Source of the DNA: Pseudorasbora parva
Taxonomy: Eukaryota; Chordata; Actinopteri; Cypriniformes; Gobionidae
Reading direction: 5' to 3'
Length of the DNA stretch: 64,000 nucleotides
Assembly (NCBI RefSeq): GCF_024679245.1
Contig: NC_090182.1
Span: 29,715,547-29,779,546 of the forward strand
This document shows, piece after piece, positions 33,928 through 46,332 of the stretch (the first letter of the stretch is position 1; the number at the start of each line of letters is the position of its first letter). Position numbers and translations under genes: made by a program. The notes below the pieces were generated by a model, which saw nothing but the letters and a program-made list of their open reading frames with translations, was not told the DNA's origin and searched no databases.

Positions 33928-35115
33928 TAACTTTGTGATTGGTAGATAGGTGGAGGGCGGAGCTTCAGGCCAAAACACAACATGTTAACATCACCATCAG
34001 TTGAGGGCTTTTAAATGACAATATCCTGGCCGGACTACTGTTGTCAGTGATTTAATTAACATGATTTCTTAATGTCTAGTGACATATCAGGGCCATTTTA
34101 TGATTAATTGAAATACATTTCTTACATACAGTTCCTTTATCAGTCATGATATTCCAAAGAGAACGGAAGTGCTGCAGAGAATGGGAGGAAACTCAGGCAA
34201 ACATGTTTCCCTTGACCTTTAATAGAAAGCACATGTGCTGGCCTTTATTGGTGTGAGATTTCTCTGCTAGATAACTTTACTGCTCCTCACACATGTGTTT
34301 CATTGAAAGCTGTATGTTTAAATTCCTTATTTGCTTATCAGGAAATATTTTAATGGAAAATGTATTGGTTCCAGCAGTACTGTAAATCTCTAACACACTT
34401 GGCAAGATTCATTCAAGACCACGGGAAGGAAGTTAAAGAAAAAGAGTCAAGCTTACAGCATAAGATTTGTCCCTCTTCCAAGCAGAGGAATTCTACAAAC
34501 CTCCAGGCTGACTGTTGTAGAGCTCTAAAATATTGATGTGCCATTGTTTCCGGTGAAACAGCCTCACTGGAGACCAGTGAGTATTAGAGAAGTGAGCTGG
34601 AAGATGGTGACAGTAGCCTGCACTCTAACCTGCTCTGAATGCATCTCCAGGGACGGCACAGATCACAAATCACATCTCCCTGTGAAAAGCCGCCATATTC
34701 TAACCCAAGATCAGAGGGACTAAAAGCAGTGATGAAAATTACATTTAACTCATCAGCTACTGTATAGAAAGCAAACTGGTTTATCCAGTGGAAGAGTAAA
34801 AGCCACACATACAAGAAATGTTGATGGCACTTTACCTGATCTCACCAGCTGGAGCTGACTTTAGGTTAAAAATAACAAATGACAACAGCTGTCTGAATGG
34901 CTTATATCAGGACTGCACAACATGAATCTTACCATTAAACCGTACAGCACAGATTTATATACAGTTCAGCTGTTAAATATATAGGTTCATAGGTTGAATA
35001 GCCATATGCTTCAAATAAATGTTACTCAGTCAATTGTGCCTCATAGAGTGTTTCATTCTCACAGGTAAATTCTTTGGAAGCCTTTTTACACCTCACAGTA
35101 CAAGAAATGAAGAAA
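33928..35115. other. intergenic DNA, no feature recognised
   Basis: No convincing coding frame or complete mobile element was seen. The 34100-34900 part has ordinary base composition and no repeat that I recognise. Confidence 0.45.
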
Positions 35116-35610
35116 GTAATTTGTGATGATCCCTCAATGTGACTTGATATATTGCAAGTTGACTGCAATATTGTTTCTCATAATTGTTTTATAACATTCA
35201 ATTGCAAAAGGTTGACTTGAAACTTGAAATATGATTATATTTTATTCTCTAATGTGACTTTAAAGCTTGCAAATGTGACCATTTCTCATAATTGAGAATG
35301 TATAACTCACAATATGACTTTATATCTCCCAGTAGTAATTTTATCTCACATGTGACTTTAAATCTCACAGTTATGATGCTTTTCGCATAATTGTGATTTT
35401 ATAACTCACAATTGTGATTTTATAGGCCTGTATCAAAATGACTTCTTGCAATACAACTTTAAATATTGCAATTGTGACTTAAGATCTCACAAAAATCCAA
35501 ATTATTTTTTCTCACTATGACTTTATAGCCTATATATTGTTTCTCATAATTCCATATTTACATGTCATAATATGACTTTTATATCCACAATGTGATTTAA
35601 AATCTCACAG
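35116..35610. repeat. degenerate tandem repeat of TGACTTTATATCTCACAATT-like units
   Basis: Variants of tctca(c/t)aatt(g/a)tga(c/t)tttata recur about every 20-35 bp with many changes. Spacing is irregular, so this is an old minisatellite-like tract. Confidence 0.65.
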
Positions 35611-35619
35611 CTGTGACAA

Positions 35620-36128
35620 TGACTGCATCCAAATCGCATAGATACTTCTTTTGAATAAGTAATAAATTCACAACCGCTAAACATGTTCTATATACACACT
35701 GTAAAATGTTTTTGCAATTTGGTTATTTTAACTTATTTTTGGGTGTAGAGATTGTCCAGATAACAAGAAATGTTAAGTTTCTTTATACTCAAAGCTGAAG
35801 AGTAATTGTATATATATATGCTTTTTTTTCTTCTTTTTTTTACTCAAAAACATATGTTGAAATAACTGCACATGAGTGTGTGGTATGAATGTAATCTGGA
35901 CGTACTACATCCACCATGCTGTCTTTATCATGTGACCTACCAGGGTCAGCTACTTCATTGCCATTCATAAATCCTCTCGCGTGGCCTTATGGGATACTAA
36001 AGTGTCTAAAGTGCACACTTCAGAATCTCACCAGAAAAAGTAGGTCATCTGGGTACCTTTTTTTTCCGGACACATACTGTTTTTAGCTTATAGTAGGGAA
36101 GGAAAGTATGAGATTTGGGATGCAGCCC
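35620..36128. repeat. MITE with GGCTGCATCCCAAATC-type termini
   Basis: The left end tgactgcatccaaatcgcat and the right end (inverse: gggctgcatcccaaatctca) are related inverted repeats about 500 bp apart. A possible short target repeat, caat, flanks them. Confidence 0.65.
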
Positions 36129-37262
36129 AATATTTCTTATAAACAGGCTTCCATAGAAATCACCACGTAATGTGACTATAAATAACGCACCCTGTTTCAC
36201 ATTAACAGAGAAAATGTAAAGTGGGAAGTTTAATAAGTAGGCTTACTGTAAAGAGTGACTGAAGAACAGCGTTCACGTTTCCCCTCACCCTGCATGACAC
36301 GTTAATCACAAATGATGAGGGCAGGTCGAAAGCAATTACACGTTAGAAAGCGGTGTCATGGCACATAATTTCACTTTATTACCTGACATGAAGGAGACCT
36401 TGAGGTGTGAGTCTCGGTTCGATCTCCGCCTAGACTTAGGGTTGCGGTGGGGCAGTTTAATAAGGGCTATTGTAGATGTCCTTGTAAATGATCAGTGTCA
36501 ACAGAGTGCACTTTATGGAGTTTGTAGTATGCTCCTGAGCGGATTATCCAATGACGAGAGGTGAAAGAGGTCTTTATGCCTTTCAGACGTAAGCTGAGAC
36601 TGGCAGAATGTAATTTCCAACTTTATATAATTGATTTCAGAGTGCAAAGCTCTGACACCCCTGCCACAGTATGGTAAAATCTACCACACGAGGGATTGTG
36701 TGGATATTATCATTGAAATAGGTATTTTAAGTCAAGTATGGACAGACTGTTCTCTGGTTCAAAAGTTATTATTTTGTCCTTCAGTGACAGTTGTCTCGTG
36801 AAGAAAGTGTTTAAAGACCCCCTAGGTGAGATTACAGGATGCAGCAGGGAGCAAGATCGATTTTTTCCCCCCTCAGATCCTTTAATCCAGTTTATTGGAA
36901 GTCCAGTAACACTCAGCACAATACTGTGATATTAAAGGGTATTGGTCCCATTCTGCTATTGTGGTTGCAGCTCCATAATCTTCCTGTGAAGGTATCGCAC
37001 AGGAGCTGGATCATATCTCACAATAATTGGTGCAGGTCAATTTGGACATCTCAAAAGTGGAGTGTTTGATGTATTGGAACAGTAATAGCCTAATGCAGTT
37101 TTGCAATCCCTCAGGCATCTCTTCAACATTAGGATTTCCTTGTTGTTTGTTTTTGATTCACTCAGAATTCACAGTGAAGCTCTCATTGATGGCTTGACAT
37201 TTGAAAGCTTAGAAGCTTGTGCCAATTGAAGAACATAGTAACACTATTCAACTGCAGATGGC
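36129..37262. other. intergenic DNA, apparently single-copy
   Basis: No repeat recurs elsewhere in the window and no convincing exon was found. Lack of TE features makes it a candidate for conserved regulatory DNA, but this is only an inference. Confidence 0.35.
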
Positions 37263-37263
37263 A

Positions 37264-37265
<2 letters not shown>

Positions 37266-37321
<56 letters not shown>
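37266..37321. repeat. (GT)n microsatellite
   Basis: About 28 GT units, followed at 37435-37510 by a GA/GAT-rich purine tract. Confidence 0.95.
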
Positions 37322-37322
<1 letters not shown>

Positions 37323-37604
37323 TTAGACTTGGTAACTGTCAGACACAGACGAGGACACAGATGGATTAGTGCAAGTGCAAAGTTTATTACCAGAGGTTAC
37401 GGACACAGGTGATACTTAGGTGGATGGTGACACTCAGACGAAGGATGATGAAGGTGAAGACGATGATGATGGTGAAGATGACGAGGATGATGAAGACGAA
37501 GATGGTACAGGTGAGGGCTTCTAGGAAGGACAGGTAGTCGATGATGGGATCAGTGCAAGACCAGACCGTGAGTTTGAAGGTGAGGAGTGCTTATGTAGTG
37601 GTGA

Positions 37605-37905
37605 TGTAACCCCTTCTGTTTGGACCGGGACTCAAACCCCGGTCCGCCGGCATGAGAGTCGGAAGCTCTAACAAGGAGGCTAAAGGCTGCAACGCCTAGC
37701 GTCAGTCGCTAGAGCGTCTCTTGAGGTAAGAGGAGTGAGGTTTACTCACACAGCAACTATTACTAGCTGGCCTCTGTTACACTCACCCCCCTAAACCTCA
37801 CTCCCATCCGGGTCACGGCACCAATGTAACCCCTTCTGTTCGGACCGGGACTCAAACCCGGGTCCGCCGGCATGAGAGTCGGACGCTTTAACAAGGAGGC
37901 TAAAG
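37605..37905 (-). repeat. pair of tRNA-like SINE-type repeats in direct orientation
   Basis: Two blocks starting gtaaccccttctgtt (37606 and 37826) share about 80 bp. On the minus strand each carries tRNA-like text: gcctccttgttagagc-type A-box region, cgactctcatgccggcgg, and a B-box-like GGGTTTGAGTCCC. The bases between are the body of the first copy (ending near gtcacggcaccaat). I could not fold a complete functional tRNA, so a tRNA-derived retroposon or its tandem dimer is most likely. Confidence 0.6.
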
Positions 37906-40319
37906 TGACTGGTGATGGTGCACAGGTGATCAGAATGCCGGTGATGGGGAACGAGTGGGTGTGGTGTGTCTGATGGTTGTGAGGACGTGACAGTAACAGT
38001 CTTCAGGAACAAAACAGTTGACAGATATATGCCTACTTCCCTTCTATATGACAGGGGAAAAGTATTCTGTGAAATGACCAGATGACTTCTGCCTACTTTT
38101 CTACTACTTCTGAAGTGTACATCTGATGGCAGAGGGGATGTGAATGGGCTGTGAAGTGACGCAACTGGATGCTGTAGGTTACATGACAATGACAGCATGA
38201 CGGATGTAGAATATCTGCATTTCCTTATAGGCCCTTGAGCCACAAGCACCCTTCTGAAATCTAAAATGACAAATGGGACCCCCTACAGCTTTGTAGACTT
38301 CACGATCAAACCCATGCGGCAGCCATTGTAATGTCAATGTGTTGACTTTGCTTGTAACATCACTGCCTTCAGCATTCAATATGTTGTCTAAAATGTACGT
38401 TTTCAGCACTAACTTCTTGTTTAGCTGTTTTATAAAAGCAACATGACACTAAACACTGTTCCTAACTGGATTTAGAGCCAGCATGCATAAGGCCAGTATA
38501 ACTCATAATGATAACAGTCGCTATAAATCAATAAGATTAAAAGTTGTGTGCTTTGAGCTTTTTTTCAGCTGAAGCTTAAACCGAAGTGCTTTTTAAATTT
38601 ATTATTGGACAAAGACAAGTAGAACTGACCTCCGCAGTGACCAAAGACAGCTTTCACCCTTCCAATGGTTATATAAAGTCCTAAACCATAATTCTCCTCG
38701 GACCACTTCACATCTCATTTTACAGCGGTATGAAAACCCACATTTTTCTCAGTGGGTGGTAGCGGTTTTGTAAGGGCTTTGGAAATGTTCTCACGGGGGA
38801 ATCCCATGTTGTGTTGAAACAGCAGAGATTCTGAAGATAAGTCTTGTCTAAATTGAAGATCTGTAGAAGGAATTTGATGGACAACAGCTTTCCTTTCCAA
38901 AATTGCTCTCTAAGAAGAATGTGCTGTGCTTTCACCTTCCAATGTAAGATGTGAGCAAAAACCATTAGTGCCTCTTGCGTGTGTGAACCTTTGCATGTGG
39001 CATTGAAGTATAGTAAAAAGCTAAATGAAAGGCAAATAAAGTTCATTGCTTCAAGTTTAATTTGCCATTATCGAAAAGCAGAGGGTGATGATGGCAGGCA
39101 TCTTCAGTGTGCCAGAGAGTGAATGCTCATAACCTTTTCAGACCTCTCTTGCATAATTATGATTAGAAGAGAAAGGCAGACAGACCCACTTTAACATATA
39201 ACCGTTTACACAGTCACCCATGCAATCATCTTCATGCTTTTTAATCTCAACATCCTTAATCTAAACTCCTTTAAAAGCCATTTCAGCTGCCTTCAGATGC
39301 TTTCTCAGTATGGCTGTCTGTGATTTACCCATGCTGCCTGCAACAGTGCGATGCGATCTGTGGTGCAAATGATCTAATTAGTCAAATATCTTGATTAGTT
39401 AGATCCGAGAAGTCTGCATGTCTTGCTCCTTATGGTGGAAGCTTGTCAATTAGAAAGTTGTTTGATTTGCCTAATTGTAAATGCGTGAAGGGTTCTTGTC
39501 TTTTTATGAAGTGCAGAGGCTGCTATGGAGGCTGGGATATAAGCCGACCGAAAGAACAAGTCACTCCAGTGCATGAGGTCAGGTCATCCTCTTTTCACCA
39601 CTCTTTCTCCTTCAAACGCTCTTTTATCTTTCCATTGCTACATGAATCACAATGGGTGAGGGCTTTCCAATGCTGTAAGGAACAATAACGGTTTGTTATA
39701 ACCACTGCCACTAATAGAGGTGCAATATTATACAAATAGTGTGAATATAAGGTATGCAATATGGAAACATGGAGCATTTGTTCTGTAAATATTTTTGAGG
39801 GTATAGGAGAAATTGATTAAACTGATACAATCAAATTGCAACGGGTCAGAGATTAGAGCAGACTAAAGATTTAAGCACAGATAATTTAGCACAGGCAATT
39901 TAGATCAGAAACAGCATGGTTTAAGTGCTTTTAAAACATGTACATTTACATATATTAATACAGGTTTACATGAATAAAATAAATGCGCTTTGTTAAATAT
40001 TACAATTTAAAATAATTATTTTCTATCTTGCTTATTTGTTACTCAAGAAACAATTCTGATTATTATCAATGTTGAACACAGCTGTGCTGCTATTTTTGAG
40101 CAAACAATGATACCATCTTACTTACATCATTATATACCGTACTTCTAATTTTTAATGAATAGAAAGTTAAAAAAAACAGCATTTATTTAGTTTACTTTAC
40201 TGTCAGTTTTGATAATTTGAATGCATCCTTGCTGAATAAAGGTATTCATTTCTTTATTTAAAAAAAAACCTTGATGATCCCAAAATTTTGAACATTTGTG
40301 TAATAAAATGAATAAAACC
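37906..40319. other. intergenic DNA without recognised gene
   Basis: No protein-like exon was identified. The 38900-39480 part includes AT-rich homeodomain-like sites (taattag, gattag) near 39370-39400 and 39450, with no repeat that I recognise, so it may be regulatory. The ORFs here show no family motif. Confidence 0.4.
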
Positions 40320-40655
40320 ACACTGTAAAATAGTTTTGTTGGTTATTGAAATTAAAAATTTGAGTTGATACAATGAAGTAAACTGGTTTAATAAATATAA
40401 ATTGTTATATTAAAATGTATTGTATCTGATCCACATAAAAAAAAAAAGATAAATCATGAAAATAGCACAATTTGGCATGTTTCACTACGTCATCACAAAT
40501 AAAACACACAATTACCCAATATGTGGACCAAATTTTTTAATGATATTTGAATAAATGTTGTCTATTCTCAAAAATGTTCATTGTATTAACTAAATGTTTT
40601 AAATTAACTAAATATTTAAACTTATTTCGTAATTTTTTTTTTTTTTTTTACAGTA
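40320..40655. repeat. MITE copy B with ACTGTAAA-type termini
   Basis: Starts cactgtaaaatagttttg and ends in a T-run followed by acagta. It shares internal text with copy A at 33553-33927. Confidence 0.72.
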
Positions 40656-42235
40656 AATCTGCAGTCCGTAACTTTTTGTGCTTTAGCGGTCTTGCGGAAG
40701 AACATTGCAGCCGGAGCTTCTTCTCTCTGTTTACGTCTATGGTGAGTCACGCAGGGACTATGCTCATCCGCAGCTGTTTCTACCAGACCGGTTTGAAATA
40801 GTCCCAATATAAACACTTATTATAAGTGCACCATAATGATTCAAGGTAAGACAAAAACACTGTTTGGAAAATTGATTCATGTTGTACATTCTCTTTATAT
40901 CATTTTTGTAAATCTTGAACAGAAAAAAAGTTTTGGACAGCAGATTTAATAACATTTTCTAACCTCCGGGTTTGCAACATGTATACAATGCATGAACCTA
41001 AGATGCACTGAGAAGAATAAAATCAGTTTAGACATGTGTAACAGTCAATGTATCATATGTGGATTATTCCCAGGTCACTAAGCTTCACTAATCTCAGCCT
41101 TATTTCTTTATATTTCATACAGACACAAATAACGGTAGATTCAACATGACACATTTCTTCAGGAGGAGTTGCAGGAGCCATAGAAAGACTTCACAAGCTA
41201 TTTGCCTCAAGATGTTTTATTTGTTCTCTCATATCTATGAAAAAAATAAAATAAATATATTTATCATTGATGATAAATCAGGAAAATACTGGTATCTCTC
41301 TCAAAATGATCTCTGAGTCATGATCTTCTTTATGAGTAGTGGTAGATCTGTCTTCACAACACAAATTTGATACTTTACAGACCACAGTCTGTTGTGTTGA
41401 AAGATCAGCTTCATTCAAGGACAACGTACATCAGCGAGTTCTGAACCACGCAAAAGCCTAAACCACTTTATATCTGTTGAATTGCTTTCTTTGTATGTGG
41501 TTGCCCACACTGTTTTCAGTATTTTTCCAAAATCTAATGCTCTAAAAACTGAAAATGTAGCAATACAGTAGCATCTTCAACAGGAGGTCCACGACCCTGT
41601 TGAAGACCCTGCCAATTATTTTTTTATTCTCAGTTTTTGTGAAAAGATGGAAAATGGAAAACCTCTATTAAACAAAAATACAATATCAAGTAATCTTCAA
41701 CTACTGTTAAGAAGCCAAAATTGTGTCCCACATTAAAATACATCAAGTAAAATTAAAATGGTTCAAGAAAATAGATGACAAGATGACAACAAGATGACGG
41801 AACTCGTTAAGGCTCGAACAGGACGTTTCTGAATGGGTGGTTAACATAATGTCACTTTCATCTATCTTTGTATGTTCTGGCAGGGTAATGTTAGCGTAGT
41901 GAGATACGAATGCTGTGTGTCAGGGTTCTGTCTTAGCAGTTGTCTGTGTTGTCTTTGTTTAATTTTTCTATGTTTGTGTTGTATCTTAGCACATGTTTCT
42001 GTCTGTCTTTGTGTTTGTCATGTGCTCCTCTTGCCCTTCCTCGGTTACTGTTACCACGCCCCCTTGTTTAGTCCGGTCTAGTCCTTGTTTCAGTAATTGT
42101 GCTCACCTGATCCTCATGTGTTCTGGTCCTTTTATATTGTGCTACCTTCCCTCATGTCCTTGCTTGTTCGTTGCGTTTGCTTTGTGCCTGCATGTCTCTA
42201 GCTTCTGGTCAAGTCTGTTCTAGATTTAGTGTCTC
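40656..42235. other. intergenic DNA; T-rich repeat-like part at 41900-42235
   Basis: 40656-41880 shows no gene or complete element. 41900-42235 is strand-asymmetric (T- and TTG-rich, with ccacgcccccttgtttagtc). This resembles an LTR-like or retroelement fragment of fish, without boundaries that I can fix. Confidence 0.35.
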
Positions 42236-42651
42236 TTATATTACACAAATATGATGTGTTTTAGGCTACTTAAAGATTGTTTGGGCTAGACAAAATTACG
42301 GAAATCACCATCTGCAGTGGCTGTAGTGTAGGGGTAAGACGCATGTCAATAAGTTTTGATGCATATCGATCAGAGGTTCGAGTCCGCCTTTTGCCACACT
42401 CGCTCCATTCCCTTTTCCCATCACATATCAGATCGGAAAGGCATTTATTTTCAATAAAAAGTGAGAAAATATTAGAAAAGTGGAAATAAAGCGTCTAACT
42501 TGTTTAATAATAAGTGCTTCTCGGTTAGGGGTAGGCCTTGGTAAACAGACAATGTGCTGAATTAGAGACGAAAAGTGAGTGGGGTGGGGCGGGGCGGGGC
42601 GCGCAAAACTCCATCTCGCCTAGGGCAACCAAAGAGCTAGAGCTGGCCCTG
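42236..42651 (+). mobile_element. 3' part of a hAT-type element with a tRNA-like segment
   Basis: It matches 53939-54319 closely (gtggctgtagtgtag, agaggttcga, gccacactcgct, aagtgcttctcggttagggg) and ends with the same terminal repeat (agagctagagctggccctg). The left half found in the other copy is absent, so this copy is 5'-truncated. Confidence 0.75.
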
Positions 42652-43359
42652 TGACCACGTTAACTTTCTCACCAGCATACACAGTTTGTAATAACACAAT
42701 AACCATAATGTGCTGTTTATTATAAAATGGGATTATAAATTTTATTGAGAACGTCATACAAAGAAACCATGCCTCAATCTAACTGTTAAACTTTAGCCGC
42801 ATTTATCGTGAAGCGTGCAAGCGTTTTAAACTACACTCACTTCTTCTGGAGGTGCAGTAGGAACACAAATAACTGTTACCAATCAACTGTTACTATTCAG
42901 GAGCAGATTCTTTGCAAAACCTGCTTTATACTGACCCTTGTTCATAAAGCAGTCTGGTGAGAAATGCTTTGCGGTTCACGCAAACATGACGTTGACCGGG
43001 TGGAATATTCCATTCGAAAACAAAACTCATCCATTGTGTCTTCAGCGGTTCGGATATAGGAACATCAAAATGACTGTGTTCACTAGAATAGAACATCACA
43101 ATCACTTAGACGCCATTCTGCTCCAATGTATCAACAATGGCGGACTATGTGACAGCTGGCTCAGGGCACGTCTGTGTTGAAACGCTGCTGTCAATCAACA
43201 GTTGTGGGAGGGGCGTCTGACCGTGTGATGTCATGGCTTGATGTGAGACAAGGGAAAACATATAAGGAGATGGATGGATTTTTATCATTATAGGATGGTT
43301 GTGTACACTATATAGGCATTGTCAACACACTTTTCTATACAATCAATTTGTAAAAGTGC

Positions 43360-43360
<1 letters not shown>
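42652..43360. other. intergenic DNA, no gene recognised
   Basis: Short frames only. The segment 43180-43260 has a GC-richer stretch but no recognisable element ends. Confidence 0.4.
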
Positions 43361-43361
<1 letters not shown>

Positions 43362-43422
<61 letters not shown>

Positions 43423-43444
43423 CCTTAAAATGCTTAAAATGTTA

Positions 43445-43534
<90 letters not shown>

Positions 43535-43561
43535 TAACATTTTAAGCATTTTAAGGTATAT
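43362..43561. repeat. two (TA)n tracts, the second inside a perfect hairpin
   Basis: TA tracts cover 43362-43414 and about 43446-43532. The second is framed by a ~30-bp perfect inverted repeat (taccttaaaatgcttaaaat at 43421 and its inverse ending at 43559). A (CACG)n tract follows at about 43607-43632. Confidence 0.9.
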
Positions 43562-43639
43562 AAACATTAATATGGTACAATAAAGACAGCAAAAGCCTCA
43601 CACACACACACGCACGCACGCACGCACGCACGCACACAA

Positions 43640-44107
43640 ACACACTATAGAAGTCAATACCTTTTTGTGTTTATTCTGGCTCAGGAAAAATGGCTCATCA
43701 CTCAATGTGAGGTGCCATTCAAAGAGCTGTCAGTGAGAAAAAAAAACTGCACAGAAATAAACTCAATGTAACTTGTCCACAGGACAAGTGTTACTTATAA
43801 ATGGTTGTTAGGTGCAAACTGTTGAGGCATACACAACACGCTTGCAATGCTAACAGTGTCTGAGGATGTTGTGATGCAAGTGTGTAAGAATTCATGGCTC
43901 ACGCAGCAAATGAACATGACAATAAGACAGTAATTTATACTGGGACAGAGTTAAGTTTGAGCTTTTAGCCAATGACTTCACAACACAAAATCAGTTTTAG
44001 TTTTTTAAAGTGGGTTTATGGAGGTTACAATGCATTATTACACACAAACATAACCATAAGAACCATACAGTGGGGAAAAAAAGACCTTGATTAGCTTTCT
44101 TCCTGAA

Positions 44108-44108
<1 letters not shown>
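43640..44108. other. intergenic DNA, nothing recognised
   Basis: No gene, complete element or structured repeat was seen. Confidence 0.45.

Positions 44109-44109
<1 letters not shown>

Positions 44110-44196
<87 letters not shown>
44110..44196. repeat. (CA)n microsatellite
   Basis: About 43 CA units, uninterrupted. Confidence 0.97.
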
Positions 44197-44197
<1 letters not shown>

Positions 44198-44504
44198 CAT
44201 CATACATTTTTATATAGAAGTCAACTGTGGCCATTGTCTCAGAAGAGCTATTGCTGATGTAAAATATTTCATTGAAATGTAATCTTGAAAAACAGTTAAA
44301 GAGATTTTGGTCTTTCTTCTTTCACCAAGGAGCTGCATAAAAAAACACCTGCCACATTTGAATCAAAGGGACTAAATGGACAGCAATATTAAGTTTTGAA
44401 TTATAACAAAATATCATGGTGTTCCTTTCCAATACCATCCTTTTACCACAGTTCTTACACAATATGTTTGTAAATGTGTCTACGCATCCATAATAATCAA
44501 AATT
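44197..44504. other. intergenic DNA, nothing recognised
   Basis: No gene or repeat boundary was seen between the CA tract and the next MITE. Confidence 0.45.
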
Positions 44505-44508
44505 TTAA

Positions 44509-45255
44509 AGGGTTAGTTCACCCAAAAATTATTTCATTAATTACTCACCCTCATGTTGTTGCACACCTGTAAGACCTTTGTTCATCTTCGGAACACAAAT
44601 TAAGATATTTTTGTTAAAAGCTGATGGCTGAGAAAGGCTTCAGATAGGCCTCCATTGGCATTCAGTACATTCCCATTCCCACTCACAAGAACCATAAAGG
44701 CACTAAACACATCAATACAAAGTCCATCTCACTACAGTGGCTGTACAATCATTTTACAATGCGACGAAAATAGTTTTTGTGTGCAATAAAAATCTAAATA
44801 ATGACTTTATCTGCCAAGTTATTGTCTTCCGTTTAGGTCTCGGATGTGAACTCACGTGATAGCGGCGCTCCTCTTCACTTCCGGGTCATGTGTTTGAATG
44901 GCGGAGCTGCGACATATTCTCGCGCACGAGTCGAGTTCACGTCAATAACTTGGTGGATAAAGTCGTTATTTAGATTTTTGTGTGCACAATAACTATTTTC
45001 GTCGCATTGTAAAATTATTGTACAGCCACTGTAGTGAGATGGACTTTGTATTGATGTGTTTAGTGCCTTTATGTTTCTTGTGAGTGGGAATGTACTGAAT
45101 GCCAATGGAGGCATATCTGAAGCCTTTCTCAGCCATCGGCTTTCAACAAAAATATTATCATTTGTGTTCCGAAGATGAATGAAGGTCTTACGGGTGTCCA
45201 AAAACATGAGGGTGAGTAATTAATATATTATATTATTTTTGGGTGAACTAACCCT
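44509..45255. repeat. palindromic TTAA MITE, second copy
   Basis: TTAA precedes it (44505-44508) and the decayed form gtaa follows. The ends agggttagttcacccaaaaa and ttttgggtgaactaaccct are mirrored, and the arms (for example atcttcggaacacaaattaa, atgccaatggaggc-type text) pair across a GC-richer centre at 44830-44940. Same terminal family as 28879-29653 with a different interior. Confidence 0.85.
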
Positions 45256-45259
45256 GTAA

Positions 45260-46328
45260 GTATCTCCTCACAAAAGAGTGATATCTATTCTTCTCATAAT
45301 ATTTCTAGATGAACCCCTTCGAGGTTTGGCATTTTATTTGTAGTACTTGAGAAGAAATGGCAAGCTCACTGAAGGGCATCAAAATACCTCAAAAGTTCCC
45401 CCTCTTGAATCTGTTGTAAACTCTTAAGATGCAAAGCTTTTCTGAGACAATGGTCGTGGTTAACTCCAGAGAGAACGACGTTGCGGCACACCGACACAGC
45501 AGACTGGTGCAGAGCCACTGAAGCCTGAGGAAGACAACAACATCCTGCTTATCTGTCCTCTGAGGAGAAGACACGTGCGCTGGAGTCTCACAGGAAGGAC
45601 AGCAGCAGCCTCCAGCGGTTGTGCACCTCCACAAGCACCTACGCTTGATCAATGACTCAATGTTTTAACTCATCTCTTCTATTATACTCAGGGATAATGT
45701 GGCTAGACAAGCATAGAGAGTTGACATAGAGGACAAACACACCTGGCAGAACTCAACACTGCTGATTGCTACTGCAGTAAATTGTGTTTACCGAGCGCTC
45801 AGCAGGGGCACATTTACACATTTAGTATAAGGCCGTCTATGTTTTTAGCACACAATCAATATTTTGTGTTCTTAATTAGCACGCACTGCTGGTTGACTTG
45901 GGAATTGATTAGATCAGGAAATGTGGGTATTACATTGCTGAATGATGCCAGGTGGTTGGAGGGGCTTTAACGTGTTCGTGATGCCCACTAAAAAAAGTAG
46001 TTTAAGTGCGTTTTCACACCTATTAATTGTTTGTTTTGTTCCAAAACAGAGACTTAATTTGTTACAATGCTGCGTTTTCTTCTTGGTTCGGCTCACTTTC
46101 TCAAGGCAACATCTCAAAGCGTACCAAAATGTGTTTCTGTAAGTCTTATGTAAGTACAACTGTCCACTTATTGGTCAGAGTTTCCTCTGTGTCATCCATC
46201 AAGACAGTTGACATGTTTGCTCCATGAGCTTATTGTGTCTTTATTTGTAACTGTCCAGACACACGCAAACACTACACGGATATAGCTTTCATTCCCACTG
46301 TAACATTAGCCTTATACTACATTCATAT
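45260..46328. other. intergenic DNA, possibly single-copy
   Basis: No repeat that I recognise and no convincing exon. 45830-45960 carries AT-rich text with ttaattag and gattag sites that could be regulatory. Confidence 0.35.
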
Positions 46329-46332
46329 TTAA

